Shown piece by piece: positions 50,122 through 60,829 of a DNA stretch of 64,000 nt. The notes beneath the pieces were generated by a model. It made no database searches. It was not told the origin of the DNA and worked only from the letters and a program-made list of their open reading frames with translations. This DNA is from Vespa crabro (Eukaryota > Arthropoda > Insecta > Hymenoptera > Vespidae). The stretch lies in the NCBI RefSeq assembly GCF_910589235.1, contig NC_060977.1, positions 3,245,001-3,309,000 of the forward strand, given 5' to 3'. The translations under genes and the position numbers were made by a program. The number at the start of each line of letters is the position of its first letter. The first letter of the stretch is position 1.

Positions 50122-50500
50122 GCCGCTTCAGTTCTCCTATCCTAACGTCCTGTCTTTTTAAACCCTTTACAGTTCTACAGTACTACTATCTTCGAACGTT
50201 CGAACTAACTCGACGTCTCATTTCTAAAGATGTCCAGAATGAAAGGAAGAAAAGGAAGAAAGAGAAAATATAAATAAATCCTTTCTATTCTTTTCTTTTC
50301 TCAAAGTAAATCTAATCGAATTTTTGTAATTATTTTTTTTTCTTTTTTTTCTTTTTTTTTTTTTTTATCGATAATCGAGTTTTCTATTAATTCGAATTCA
50401 TTTTGTTTTCTTTTTGTTTGCTCTTCTTCTTCTTTTTTTTTTTCTTTCTTTCTTGTCGTACTTTAATAACTTTTCTCTTTTGATTTTATTGATTTTATCA

Positions 50501-50531
<31 letters not shown>

Positions 50532-51714
50532 CCTTTTTTTTCTCTTTCTTCTTGTTCCTTCGGGGGGGTTTTCTTTTCTTTTAAATAAATAAATAAATGT
50601 TACAAAAATGAACAAAAAAAAAAAAGAAAAAAAATTAATCTCAACCGTATGACATATCTCGATAGGATTGATTAAAAAAAAAAAAAGAAAGAAAGAAAGA
50701 AAAAGAAAGAAGAAAAAAGAAGAACAAGAAAGAAAAAAAGAAAAGAAAAGACGCGAAACAGAAAAAACAAAATAAAAAAAACAAAAAGAAAAGAAGGAAG
50801 ATAAAAGGAAGAGGAATGAAAAAATTAATAATTATAATAAAAGTTTGCAAGTGCACAGGTGTTCGATCGTATCTGTTAGAGGTTGTCAGGTGGGGTGGTT
50901 TCCACTTGGCGTAAAAGTGTCACGTGAAAGGGAGATGAGCCGCAACCGATTCTCCTCTTTCGTGGAGCGAAAATTCGGGTCTCGGCAGCCCTCGGAGCTA
51001 AGCGATCGTGTTCCTGGTTCGACGTCCTTTCATTCTCGTCAGTACTGTGAATGTAGAACGATAAAATGAGCCTCGTCCCAAAACTCAAACGAGGCGGCAT
51101 CGTAAAACTGACGTTTCGGGGAAGATGCATCGTTACGGATGGAGTTCGGAAGGAGTCTCTTTATCGATGAAATAAAAGTGACTCGATGAAACCGTACGAT
51201 CGTTGCTCACTCCAATGAATTCAGGCTACGAAATTTGCTCTTTTTTCTCTTTTCTTTTTCTCTTTTTTTTTTTTTTCCCTCTTTTTTTATTTGACATTCT
51301 GTGTATGTCTGTCTTGTCTGTTTGTCCATTTATCTCTGAGTGTGTGTGTGAATATGGAGCCATAGTCCTTAATACAATTATTTTATTTTATTAGAAACGC
51401 ACAAAGTTGACCTAATAGGAACAATTGCTTTTTCATCCATATTTTTTTCTAAAGATTTTATATGTATATGTATTACTCATTTAAATTATTTAGTTAAAAT
51501 TTATAAATAAGTTTCATTGTAAACATGGGATTTATTGATCAGGGTTTTAACAAATCAAGTAAATATTATAACAATAATAATAATAATAATAATAGTGTAA
51601 ACGTATTCAATGTCAAAAACTTCGTCAATATTTTCTACTTAAACAAACAATATTATATTCGATATCTTCAACCAGAGATTGAATTGAAAATTCCGACATA
51701 ACTTATCGATCAAT

Positions 51715-51775
51715 TCAATATATACATAATATTAGAAATAATATTAGAAAGTCAATATATACATAATATTAGAAA
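51715..51775. repeat. Exact 24-bp direct duplication, period 37
   Basis: TCAATATATACATAATATTA plus GAAA occurs at 51715-51738 and 51752-51775, separated by 13 bases. Confidence 0.85.
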
Positions 51776-52276
51776 ACACTAAAGGAATAGATAAGTGAGT
51801 ATACACACACGCACACACACTCACATAGCCATATATTTATATATATATATATATACTTTTGCGTGAGTACAATATCAAATGGGATTAACCAGAGAATTAT
51901 TTTCTCTTTCTAAAAACAAGAAGACAAAAAAAAGAAAGTAGAAAATAAAAAAACATTTACATGTCCCGCGCCTATCGTAGAGAAAAATAAATCAATACAT
52001 TGATCGATATAGCTCGTTTATCGCTTTATTTATACCGCTTAGATTTCCTTCAATCGTGAGGCGCAGAAAAAGAAAAAGAAAAAAAAAAAGAAAGAAAAAA
52101 GAAAAGAGAAATGAAATTATTTATCAAAATTCGAAATAACGTTTACCACGTTACGTCATCCCTTTCCTACCTATACCGTTCCACGAAACGATTCCTCTCT
52201 TTCATCGAGTGAGTAGGTGAACAGCGTTATATGCCCGGAGTGACGCTCGTTTCTAAGGAACACACATCGTCCTGAT

Positions 52277-52370
52277 CCTAGTCATAGTCTGTGGTCCTAG
52301 TCCTAGTCATAGTTCTAGTCATAGTCCTAGTCATAGTCATAGTAATAGCCGTAGTCATAGTCATAGTCGT
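52277..52370. repeat. (TAGTCA)n hexanucleotide minisatellite
   Basis: About 15 units alternate TAGTCA and TAGTCC with scattered changes. It sits in complex sequence, not AT-rich DNA. Confidence 0.85.
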
Positions 52371-52714
52371 TGTACTCCTCTCACCAACTATAAGAGAGAC
52401 ACACCGGGGAGATTCGCCCGGCGGGAGGCTCGTAAAGCGCGAACAACTTGGATAAGTAGGTAAATTCGCGATTTACTGCTTTCTCAGAAAGTCCATTCTA
52501 TCGATGCCCTCGGCCGATCCCGCAATAATCGGACGTCTTACGTGTCCCATAAGCGCGATAAGATCGTTTTGCGAGTCGTGGAGAGGCAAGGGGAAGAAGG
52601 TTGCGGAGGCTAGGCGCGTGAGAAGATGCAGCACGCGGAAGCAGACGGGAGAAACAAGAAAGAGACAGATAGACATACAGAATGAGAGAGAAAGAGAGAG
52701 AGAGGGAGAAAGAG

Positions 52715-52717
<3 letters not shown>

Positions 52718-52748
<31 letters not shown>
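52718..52748. repeat. (TA)n within a GA-rich tract
   Basis: About 15 TA units flanked on both sides by long GA/GAAA tracts (52680-52860). Confidence 0.85.
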
Positions 52749-52750
<2 letters not shown>

Positions 52751-53246
52751 AGGAAGAGAGAGAGAGAATGAGAGAGATAGTGTATAAGTGAGTAAGAGAG
52801 ATAGATAGATAGCTAGAGAGAAAGAGAGAGAGAGAGAGAGGGAGAGAGAAAAGGAAAGACTGTACGTGTCACGAAGGAACCTAAATACTTGGTCGTCCGT
52901 TAGGCGTGCGCAGTCCTCTTCTACGTGGCGTGTAAACACGCTTCCCCGTGCAAAGACGCACGCGCGGAGTAGGTGAGATAAAACGCAGGGTCGCCACGTT
53001 CGTAGCGGGGTCACGACACCTTCGTTGCGTTTGCAATGGCGCACGGAACTACTTCTTCGCACCTGTACCTACTCCTCTCTCGCGATATATACTTCTCTCT
53101 CTCGTTCTCTCTCGTTCTCTCTCGTTCTATCTATCCATCTTTCTCTCTATCTTCCTCTCTCCTTTTCTTTCTTCTCTCTCGTTTCTTCTCTTCGTCTTCT
53201 CCGAAAGCTCTTCTTCGACTATGCCTGTTTGAGTTCTCTCGAGCTA

Positions 53247-53305
53247 GCTTAACACGGCCCAGTGACCCGTATAACCTATGCTCTGCTTATGATCGAAGAG
53301 ATTTC
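53247..53305. repeat. Dispersed ~59-bp element, copy A
   Basis: This sequence starts GCTTAACACGGCCCAGTGACCC and resembles 55707-55765 at about 49 of 59 positions without gaps. It is complex and not part of any simple repeat. The nature of the element is unknown. Confidence 0.6.
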
Positions 53306-53404
53306 AGTGTATCTCTGCCCTGGTGTATCTTTCCCTTTAACGGGATGCCTCTCGCGCTCTCAAACGATTCGCTTCCTTCTACAAGACCTTCCTACGAAGG
53401 TCTT

Positions 53405-53453
53405 TCTTCTTCTTCTTCTTCTTCTTCTTCTTCTTCTACAACTACTACTACTA
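53405..53453. repeat. (TTC)n and (ACT)n trinucleotide array
   Basis: About 11 TTC units followed by ACT units, then TTC/TAT decay to about 53540. The 215-codon frame at 53036-53683 is poly-Ser over this array. Confidence 0.85.
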
Positions 53454-53899
53454 TTTCTTCTATTTGTACTTCTATTCCTTCTTCATTTTCTTATTCTTAT
53501 TCTTGTTCTTCTTATTCTACTTCTTACTCCTCTTATTCCTCGTCGAGTATCTCCCCCCCCTCTTTTTCTATTCCGCTTTCCTTCTTACTCTTCTTCTCTG
53601 ATAGCTTCTATGCCAACGGAACGATCGGTGGTAACGATACAAACGGTGATTTGATAGCGATCAAGCGTGATGACGTTAGGTAGGAGAATCTACGACATAA
53701 CTATGTAAAGATAGACAAGAGTTATTATAGTTATATATATATATATATGTATATGAAATCGAATCGTTAAATAATAACATTATTATAGTTATATATATAT
53801 ATATATATGACTTGTTATAGTTATACGTATATATGCATTCAAATTGGAAAATAATAATTATTAATTTAGATATTAATTAATTTGGATATTATTGATAGA

Positions 53900-54057
53900 T
53901 TTTTTGTGGTTACGTTTGTGCACAATTTTTTTTCCTTTTTTTTTTCTTTTCTTTTCTTTCTTTTTTTTTTCTTTTTGCTTTTTTTTCAATTTTTTATTAT
54001 ATACATTATATTGATCGAGCAAATTGTACAGAAACAAAACGTACGTGGCCAACTGTT

Positions 54058-54102
<45 letters not shown>

Positions 54103-54480
54103 GAGTCTTTTCGCTTTGACGTTTTTATAATGTCGACGTAAAAAAAAAAGAAAAAGAAAATTAGTAACGTTAATGTGTAAATCTCGGTGAATTCTCTATG
54201 GTCACGTTTATTCACATCTTTTTCTAAATTTTTTTTTTTTTTTCTATACATTATTATTGATCGAATAAATCGTATAGAAACAAGATGTTTCTCTTTTCAC
54301 TATTACATTTAAATTTGCAGATCTGTTTGAAGAAACGTCGACGTCGATCTTGATGAATTTTCAAATGTTTCATGTCTATGCTTATACGTCTAATCTTTTA
54401 TCTAAACATTATTAATAAACTAAATCTCATAGAAACGAAGTTTACGTGACTAACGATTGTTTTATAAAAAAAAAAAAAAA
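53900..54480. repeat. Divergent tandem repeat, three copies
   Basis: TATACATTAT-ATTGATCGA, then AAAT-GTA-AGAAACAA, begins near 53999, 54244 and (more decayed) 54401. The first two copies are preceded by TGGTTACGTTTGTGCAC-like sequence plus T-rich DNA. An AAT array (54059-54103) and A-runs have inserted between copies. Confidence 0.6.
54059..54103. repeat. (AAT)n trinucleotide array
   Basis: About 15 uninterrupted units. Confidence 0.9.
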
Positions 54481-54659
54481 AAAAAAAAAATATTTAATAA
54501 CAAAATCCTTTTTTATTTTCATGTTTTTTACTCCAATTAAAATATAGTTTACACTTACAGATTACAATAGTAATCTGTTTGTAGAATGAATGAACTTATC
54601 ATCTGGTCGATAAAGATATTAGAGATAGCATATAACAATGATATGATTCGTCATTGGTC

Positions 54660-54850
54660 AATAATGTGATAGATACTATAGTTTGTTCTATCACGTGCTA
54701 AGATAAACACTCTAGAGTGATAGTTCAATAATGTATTAAGATAGATACTACGAATGATCGAATATATAATCAGCTAAGATAAATAAATAAATACTTTGAG
54801 ATTATCGAATAATAAAATTTGTTAAGATAAATACTACAAATAATGTATTA
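54660..54850. repeat. Degraded ~45-bp tandem repeat
   Basis: (G/A)(C/T)TAAGATA(A/G)A-A-TAC recurs at about 54698, 54737, 54773 and 54818, with TCGAATA or TCAATAA between copies. Confidence 0.45.
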
Positions 54851-55170
54851 ATATATGTATATATGTACGATCTATATGTGTGTGTGTGTATATATATGTA
54901 TGTATGTACGATAAATCATTAAATTGTTCAATTGAGAGAATCAGAAACTTTGCCTGATGAGAATCATTACGAAAATATTTTTTTTTTTTTTTTTTTTATT
55001 CTTCGACTCTTTCGAATATTTAATATTAAACACTTGACGAGAGATCGTTTACTTAAGTTATATAGTAAGAGACTCGATCTCACGTGTTTAAAGATACATA
55101 GATATTATTATCTGAATGGAAAAATAATCAAGGGAGAAATCGTTCTTTTGAATTCGCATCGAAACAAAAA

Positions 55171-55185
55171 GATATAGATAGATAA

Positions 55186-55217
<32 letters not shown>

Positions 55218-55218
55218 A
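55171..55218. repeat. (AGAT)n tetranucleotide array
   Basis: About 11 GATA units with one AAT break. Confidence 0.85.
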
Positions 55219-55440
55219 CAGACAAATCAATAGTTAGATAAATAGAAAGAGATAGTGAAATATATATAGAACAGATTTACTTCGAATCAAGACGGATCTT
55301 GATCTGTTTAAAAATAAATATTATTTATAAATAAATTAAGGAGATAATATTAGGTGACTAATATTAGTAGACTAATTAAGAGGCTAATATCCTGAAGAAA
55401 AAAAAAGAACAAAAGGTAAATAAAAGAATCAACAATGACA

Positions 55441-55510
55441 ACAACAACAACAACAAAAATTATAATAATAATAATAATAATGATAATGATGATGATGATG
55501 ATGATGATGA
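55441..55510. repeat. Compound ACA/AAT/GAT trinucleotide array
   Basis: About five ACA units, then AAT and then GAT units in succession. Confidence 0.85.
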
Positions 55511-55706
55511 TAAAAGAAAAAAATTAATAAAACGAAGACAGAGTAATATCGAAGAGAAAAGAAAGAGGAAAGAAGAAAGAAAGAAAATGGAAAAAAAAAG
55601 AGAAAAAGAAAAAAATAGAAAAAGAAAAAAAAAATGTATTTCTCGTTCGCGCAAACATTCTCGTGCATTAAGTTTACGGTCTTTGCTGATATTCGATCGC
55701 GAACAC

Positions 55707-55765
55707 GCTTAACTCGGCCCAGTGACCCGAATAACCCGTGGTTTGCTTATGATTCAAGCGGTTTC
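55707..55765. repeat. Dispersed ~59-bp element, copy B
   Basis: It starts GCTTAACTCGGCCCAGTGACCC and aligns to 53247-53305 without gaps, 2.46 kb away. Flanking sequence does not align. Confidence 0.6.
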
Positions 55766-55890
55766 CATCTTTCTCCTCTCCTCTTCTCTTCTCTCATCTC
55801 TGTCAAGCCTGCGGGCGAGGAGGCACCGCTTTTCGTTTGCACCGCTCGTTATTTCGCACGGCTTGCTCGACGTCGACGAAGTTTGTGTCC

Positions 55891-55927
<37 letters not shown>

Positions 55928-56197
55928 GTCTCTCTTTGGCTCTCTCACTCTTTGGGTTAGCAGCTCCCGTTAATTATACGAGCGTACATCTCGTTCGTTG
56001 CCGGACCCCAGAAAAATGTCAGTAGGCCCTGGTTTCGACGACGAATCATTAATCACTACGATCATGCCAGTCGTCGAACCGATCTAATTATCCTCATTCT
56101 GGACCTCCCTCTTAAGTTTTTTTTATGTTTTATCTTAGTACTATTATATCATGTGATAGTTTGGTTCCGGTCGCCGATCGAACGAAATTTTAACGTT

Positions 56198-56199
<2 letters not shown>

Positions 56200-56274
<75 letters not shown>
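56200..56274. repeat. (TA)n microsatellite, about 37 units
   Basis: The longest TA array in the window. It abuts the left end of TIR element copy 3. Confidence 0.95.
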
Positions 56275-56278
<4 letters not shown>

Positions 56279-56280
<2 letters not shown>

Positions 56281-56796
56281 CGAGGTGTCCAAAATGTATC
56301 GGAACAAACTTATACAATATTATTTATTAAATTACAAATTTATTAAATTACTGAGATCAAATGGATTGAGAAAAAAGTTCATATTAACATTTGTCTTCAA
56401 TAATGCTTTATTAACGCCTTTGAATTTCTATTTATGGGATCACACAAAAAATCCCATATGATTTATAAAAATATGATAGAAACGGAGGATGAATTTATGG
56501 GAATGTATTCAAAATATATTTATCATTATTTCTAATGTTAATCGAAATATTTGAATATTTTAATTTAGGCAATTATTAATTCGACGAATGAGGAAAAAGC
56601 CTGAATTCTTGTAGGAAGAAGGAATTTTCGAAGATCTCTTATAATTGGCACAATAAAATATAAATATTTTTTAAAAGGATATGTCTTTTCGATAAAACAT
56701 TTTCGGTCATATGTTTATATAAATATTTTTCATTCATTTGATCTCATTATAATACGTAGTATAAATTTCGTTCTATACTTTTTAGACATCCTATAT
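56279..56796 (+). mobile_element. Tc1/mariner-like TIR element with transposase remnant, copy 3
   Basis: The left end is TACGAGGTGTCCAAAATG and the right end TTAGACATCCTATA. Inverted matches include AACTTATAC/GTATAAATT and TGAGATCAAATGGA near 56352 versus CATTTGATCTCA near 56737. Between them, 56402-56461 reads LLTPLNFYLWDHTKNPI. After a frameshift come IYKNMIETEDEFMGM and, near 56580-56645, RRMRKKPEF, a stop, then EEGIFEDLL. This order matches the C-terminus of Tc1/mariner-type DDE transposases (D-x-T/S-P-x-D-F-x-L-W, then G-x-F-E-x-L). The usual Asp is Asn here, stops and frameshifts are present, and the 5' two thirds are missing, so the element is dead. Confidence 0.8.
56402..56645 (+). 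pseudogene. Transposase C-terminal fragment (decayed)
   Basis: This is the coding part of TIR element copy 3. The TPLNFYLW motif corresponds to the third catalytic region of Tc1/mariner-family DDE transposases, with Asn in place of the conserved Asp. A stop at 56459-56461 and a frame change precede the ETEDEFM segment. The last recognisable part, around 56580-56645, has an internal stop before the G-x-F-E-x-L-L-like end. No activity is possible. Confidence 0.7.
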
Positions 56797-57153
56797 ATTC
56801 GTGCAATAGATATTTTTTCTAGATTTCTTATGCAATCTACATTTTATTATTCTTGTGCAATAGATACTTTTCCATTAGATATTTATTCGATCGGTATTTG
56901 CATTAATTAATGATATTATTATTTTGCAAAGATAAAAATGATCGATATTATGGTATGCACATATGATAATATTTTTTTGATCGGTTTGTAAATAATTAAA
57001 CTTCTACGGTTGCGTAATTTGTATTACCTATTTGATATTTCATCATAAGTATTAACTATTTATATATATATATATATATATTATACATTCTTTATTATTT
57101 ATTTAATAATAAATTTTTAATAAATAACATTCCATTGAAATTATGTTTGTCAG
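56797..57153. other. AT-rich end of intron 5
   Basis: Nothing but AT-rich sequence and a TA run (57060-57080), then the acceptor. The last bases TTGAAATTATGTTTGTCAG supply a weak pyrimidine tract. Confidence 0.65.
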
Positions 57154-57279
57154 GTATTGTCGTGGCTTTGCAAGAAAGGGGAGGACGTATTGTCAAAACA
57201 CGCACAGCACTCGGCGACAACGCTAACGGCAGCACGTCATCACGAGAGAGAATTCGAAAAGTTTTATTTTACGTCGATG
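57154..57279 (+). CDS. Internal exon: spectrin-like repeat, C-terminal part in window
   Basis: The exon has 126 nt, 42 codons, between TTTGTCAG and ATG|GTGAGT, both good splice sites. It begins VLSWLCKKGEDVLSKHAQHS and continues with TTLTAARHHEREFEKFYFTSM. The pattern V-x-x-W-(I/L)-x-x-x-G-E-x-x-L-S-K-H, then L-x-x-A-R and F-E, closely resembles spectrin repeats of Trio and Kalirin and the equivalent segment of MCF2L and puratrophin-1. This is the strongest family evidence in the window. The DH-PH Rho-GEF part, if present, lies beyond 64000. Phase 0 at both ends. Codons are GC-richer than the introns. Confidence 0.92.
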
Positions 57280-57414
57280 GTGAGTACAATTTCGGTAAAA
57301 TATTTCTGGCAAAAGATTCCAATCGTTCTGAGGGCTCGTTAATGGAAACGAAAGGTAGGATAAACCTTCGGGGGGGCCTTCGAAGTTACCCTTCTCCTCC
57401 TTCTCCTCTTTCTT

Positions 57415-57420
<6 letters not shown>

Positions 57421-57455
<35 letters not shown>
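57421..57455. repeat. (CT)n microsatellite
   Basis: About 17 CT units followed by an inverted GAGAGAGA segment, so CT and GA arms could pair. Confidence 0.85.
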
Positions 57456-57460
<5 letters not shown>

Positions 57461-58094
57461 AAGAGAGAGAAGACGAGATTTCACTTTTTTCACGTCCCAT
57501 TGAGCCGCTCGTCACGCTTCGATACGAAAGAAATTTCGCTGCTGAGCGAGAAGCAATGATGAGAGGGAAGAAAAGAGATAAAGAGAGAAAGAAAGAGAAG
57601 GAGAAAGAAAGAAAGAGATTGCTTGCTTGCAATAACTTCGAAATAATAAAGGAATCCATTGTGTCGAAGAGAGCACCTTCCCCACCCCCGCCCCTTTGCC
57701 AAGAATCACGCTGAGTTTGAGGGACTTGTCCCTCTTGTCTTTTCTCTCCGTTAGCCGCAACCTCGAGAAGAGAGAGAGAGAGAGAGTGAGAAAGGAGGAA
57801 AGAAGGAAAGAGAAAAAGAGAGAGAGAGTGATGAAAAAGGGACGTAAAAAAAGGAAAGAAAAAAAAAGGGACTTTCGTTGTGCGACTTTAAAGAATCTTT
57901 TAAAGGATATTACGACCGACCTTTTTTTTTTTTTTTTTTAAGTGAGAGGGAGAGAGAGAGTCCTCCGAAAGAGGGAAAAAATGGATATAAAAAGAAAACA
58001 AAAAAGGAAAGATTGATAGATATTTAGAAATTAGAAGCGAACTTTTAGAATGTGTTTTTGATTTACAAGAGAGGGATATCGTTTTTCTTTTGAT

Positions 58095-58172
58095 TGTAAA
58101 TTTTAATTGTAAATTTTAATTGTAAATTTTAATTGTAAATTTTAATTGTAAATTTTAATTGTAAATTTTAAT
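58095..58172. repeat. 13-bp tandem repeat, six copies
   Basis: TGTAAATTTTAAT repeats six times with complete identity, then decays (TGTAATTGTTATCTTG and so on). Perfect identity implies recent expansion. Confidence 0.9.
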
Positions 58173-58397
58173 TGTAATTGTTATCTTGTAATCGTAAATT
58201 TTAAAGGGATGATAATAATTCTTTTAAAATTATGTTATATATGTTCGCGAACGTAACAAATCGTTTCTACATTATTGAGAATTTGCTTACCGAGTTATCG
58301 GCGTTACAGGAACACTATATTACCGACATATCTAATACGGATTAGAACTCGGTCGGTAATAAGATTCTTTTTCTTTTCTTTTCTTATTTTCGTATTA

Positions 58398-58437
<40 letters not shown>

Positions 58438-59008
58438 CATTATTACAGGATATAATAAAATGTTTCCAATTTATGAATTATTCACGAGGTTCTTCTATAT
58501 ATTCTTATGGTTTTAATGAAAAAAATGTTTGGTCGTAAAACCGATCATCGATCGATTTCCGCTCGATCGGTAAGTCGATCGGGGAGAGATCGTTCGTGTG
58601 CTGCCATCTAAGAACTTCCGATACAACTACTTACTAAACTCATCGGATAATATCGACTCTAAGAAAATTGAAACGAACGGTAGGAGTTATAGTAGTTACG
58701 TTAATGATAGCCATTATTTTGTTCCTGGCGAATCCAGGTTGTTTAATCGAGCCTCAATGGAATCTCATCGATCTTTTGTAATAGCTGCGATCGAATCGCA
58801 GCCATTAATTTAAAGAGTCCGATTCCGAGTGAAGTTCTGTAATTAGAGGCGTATACGTCGGAGAAACTCGTGGTAATCGCGATAGAGAGTAGTCGATTAA
58901 CGCGTTTCGGATCGCTAAGCGAAACTTGTTTCCTTCGTTGAATTACCAAAGTGAATACCAATGTCTCTTCTTATCAATCAATGGTACGACTCTGTGTCCG
59001 TTTCCTTT

Positions 59009-59061
59009 GTTCGATAAGATATCGGTAACGGTACGTACCGATATTCACCAACTTATCGAAC
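59009..59061. repeat. Two-part inverted repeat (19-bp hairpin with bulge)
   Basis: The outer arms GTTCGATAAG (59009-59018) and CTTATCGAAC (59052-59061) pair perfectly, and so do the inner arms ATATCGGTA (59019-59027) and TACCGATAT (59036-59044). The loop is 8 nt, and one 7-nt bulge (TCACCAA) lies on the 3' side. The sequence is not low-complexity. It may be an RNA hairpin, a cruciform or a remnant of a TIR element. Confidence 0.7.
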
Positions 59062-60760
59062 TTCTTTCTCTTTGATCGTATAACACTGACAATTAGTAGA
59101 AACTCATTGTAATGGATTTTTTTTCTTTTTTTACGATCCTTTCTACTTCTATTTTCAAATCGATGGATATCTTTTTTCTCTTTTTTTATTTATTTATTTA
59201 TTTTTTTTTTTATAACGTATCTTATCAATTAAATTCTGAGAAGAAATTTATGTATTTATATATGATTTTTTTTTTTTTTTTTTTAATTTGTACGATCAAT
59301 TATTTTGTATTATCAATGAAAATAAAATTATTATTATTCCGAACGATTGAATATAATAAGAAATTATTATCATCAATTCTTTTTAATGCTTAATACGATT
59401 AATATAATATTGTAATAATAGAGTATAATATAGGTATAAATAATATTAAATGGGGTATGAAGAATTTATACTTAAATCGCTTGGAAACTTTCTTATGTGC
59501 GCGATTAAATCAATTTAATCGAAATATTTAATTATCGATGAAAATAAAATTATAATAGATATATATATATATATATATATATAGAAGAAAAAGTATCTAA
59601 CGATAATATCCAAGGAAACTTTTACGATGTCTTTAATTATTTTTTAAACAATAAATGATGCTGAATAAAATATAAGAAAATCGTATCGAAGTGATTTTAA
59701 AAAATTTTTTTATGCACAAGAATATATGAATTAAAACGAAATGTTTAATTGTCAATTAAAATGACGTTAAATTATAAAATCGTATGAGAAAAAAGAAAAT
59801 AATTATTATTAAATTATAGGAAACATTAATGATCTATATTTTTGCTTAAGCAATAGATTAACGATGTTACTCGATCTATATTACTCGATGAAATGCGTGA
59901 GAAATTCATTTGGAAATTAGTTCAAAAATTTGACATATAATGCACACATACATATAAATACACGCAAGAAATATATGCGAAAAGTTTGCTACAATAGAAA
60001 CCGACATTCCATCGGGAATTCTTTTTTTTTTTCCTTTTCCTTTACCATATAATCGAACTTTCTCCTGTTATCCATGCTTTTGCTCGACGAGTTCACACTG
60101 ACGTTATGGTGAAACGCCGAGAGGAAGACGTTCGTTATAGAGAATCGATCGACATTTACTATCATAATAATGATCGGTGATTGAGATTATTTAAAAAGTT
60201 AACCGAGTGAACGGTACTTACTTTTATCCGATGAATTTTAATTGATCACGTTCGGCTCACTTCGATTGAAGTCTTAACATTTTCATTTTTTTTCTCTTCT
60301 TCTTCTCCTTTTTTTTTTTTTTTTTTTTTACATCTTTTCTTTTCCCATATTACAGCTCATTAAGTCAATTCATGATGTTATCATAATCGTTATCGATAAT
60401 TTTATTACAACGATAAGCGATGTAAAATTATCTTCGTTGGAAATAGTCTTTTTCTTTTTTTTTTTTTTGTTTTTTTTTCGAAATAATTACCCATACGATG
60501 TTTCCGCTAAACAATGTGTCTTATAAAATAGTTTTATTTAAATTCGCAAAAAAAATTTCACTCGTTCACTCGATCGTAATGACACATTGAAAAAAGGAGA
60601 CACTTTTTTTCCGTTTCCTTTCCTTTCTTTTCTTTTTTCTTTTCTTTCTTTCTTTTTCTTTTTTTTTCTTTTTTCTGAAAACGTTCGAGTAATGTACACG
60701 AGTACATCGTAGTAGTTAGGCATATACCTTGACCCAATTGTTATCTTTATTGAGAGAAGT

Positions 60761-60761
<1 letters not shown>

Positions 60762-60809
<48 letters not shown>

Positions 60810-60829
60810 ATGAAGAAGAAGAAGAAGAT
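60762..60829. repeat. (AGT)n then (GAA)n trinucleotide array
   Basis: About 16 AGT units followed by five GAA units. Confidence 0.9.

Larger units (their letters stand above)
49861..53700. other. Intron 5, seventh block: complex islands among simple repeats
   Basis: Non-repetitive, CpG-bearing stretches lie at 49861-50080, 50840-51220, 52140-52270, 52390-52680, 52860-53080 and 53225-53400. Between them are CCT, TTC, TA and GA arrays and T- and A-rich DNA. A 117-codon ATG-led open frame (49923-50273) crosses the first island and the CCT array. No flanking splice sites make it convincing. Confidence 0.45.
53701..56199. other. Intron 5, eighth block
   Basis: AT-rich DNA carries a divergent three-copy tandem repeat (53900-54480), a degraded ~45-bp repeat (54660-54850), AGAT and GAT arrays and a purine-rich tract. 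A complex stretch at 55640-56110 contains copy B of the dispersed element and a CT array (55892-55918). A 23-codon ATG frame at 56016-56087 sits over a hairpin. No gene is supported. Confidence 0.5.

Noticed and set aside
53036..53683. 215-codon + frame with poly-Ser.
   Set aside because: Mostly TTC-array translation. Only the short duplicated segment inside is of interest.
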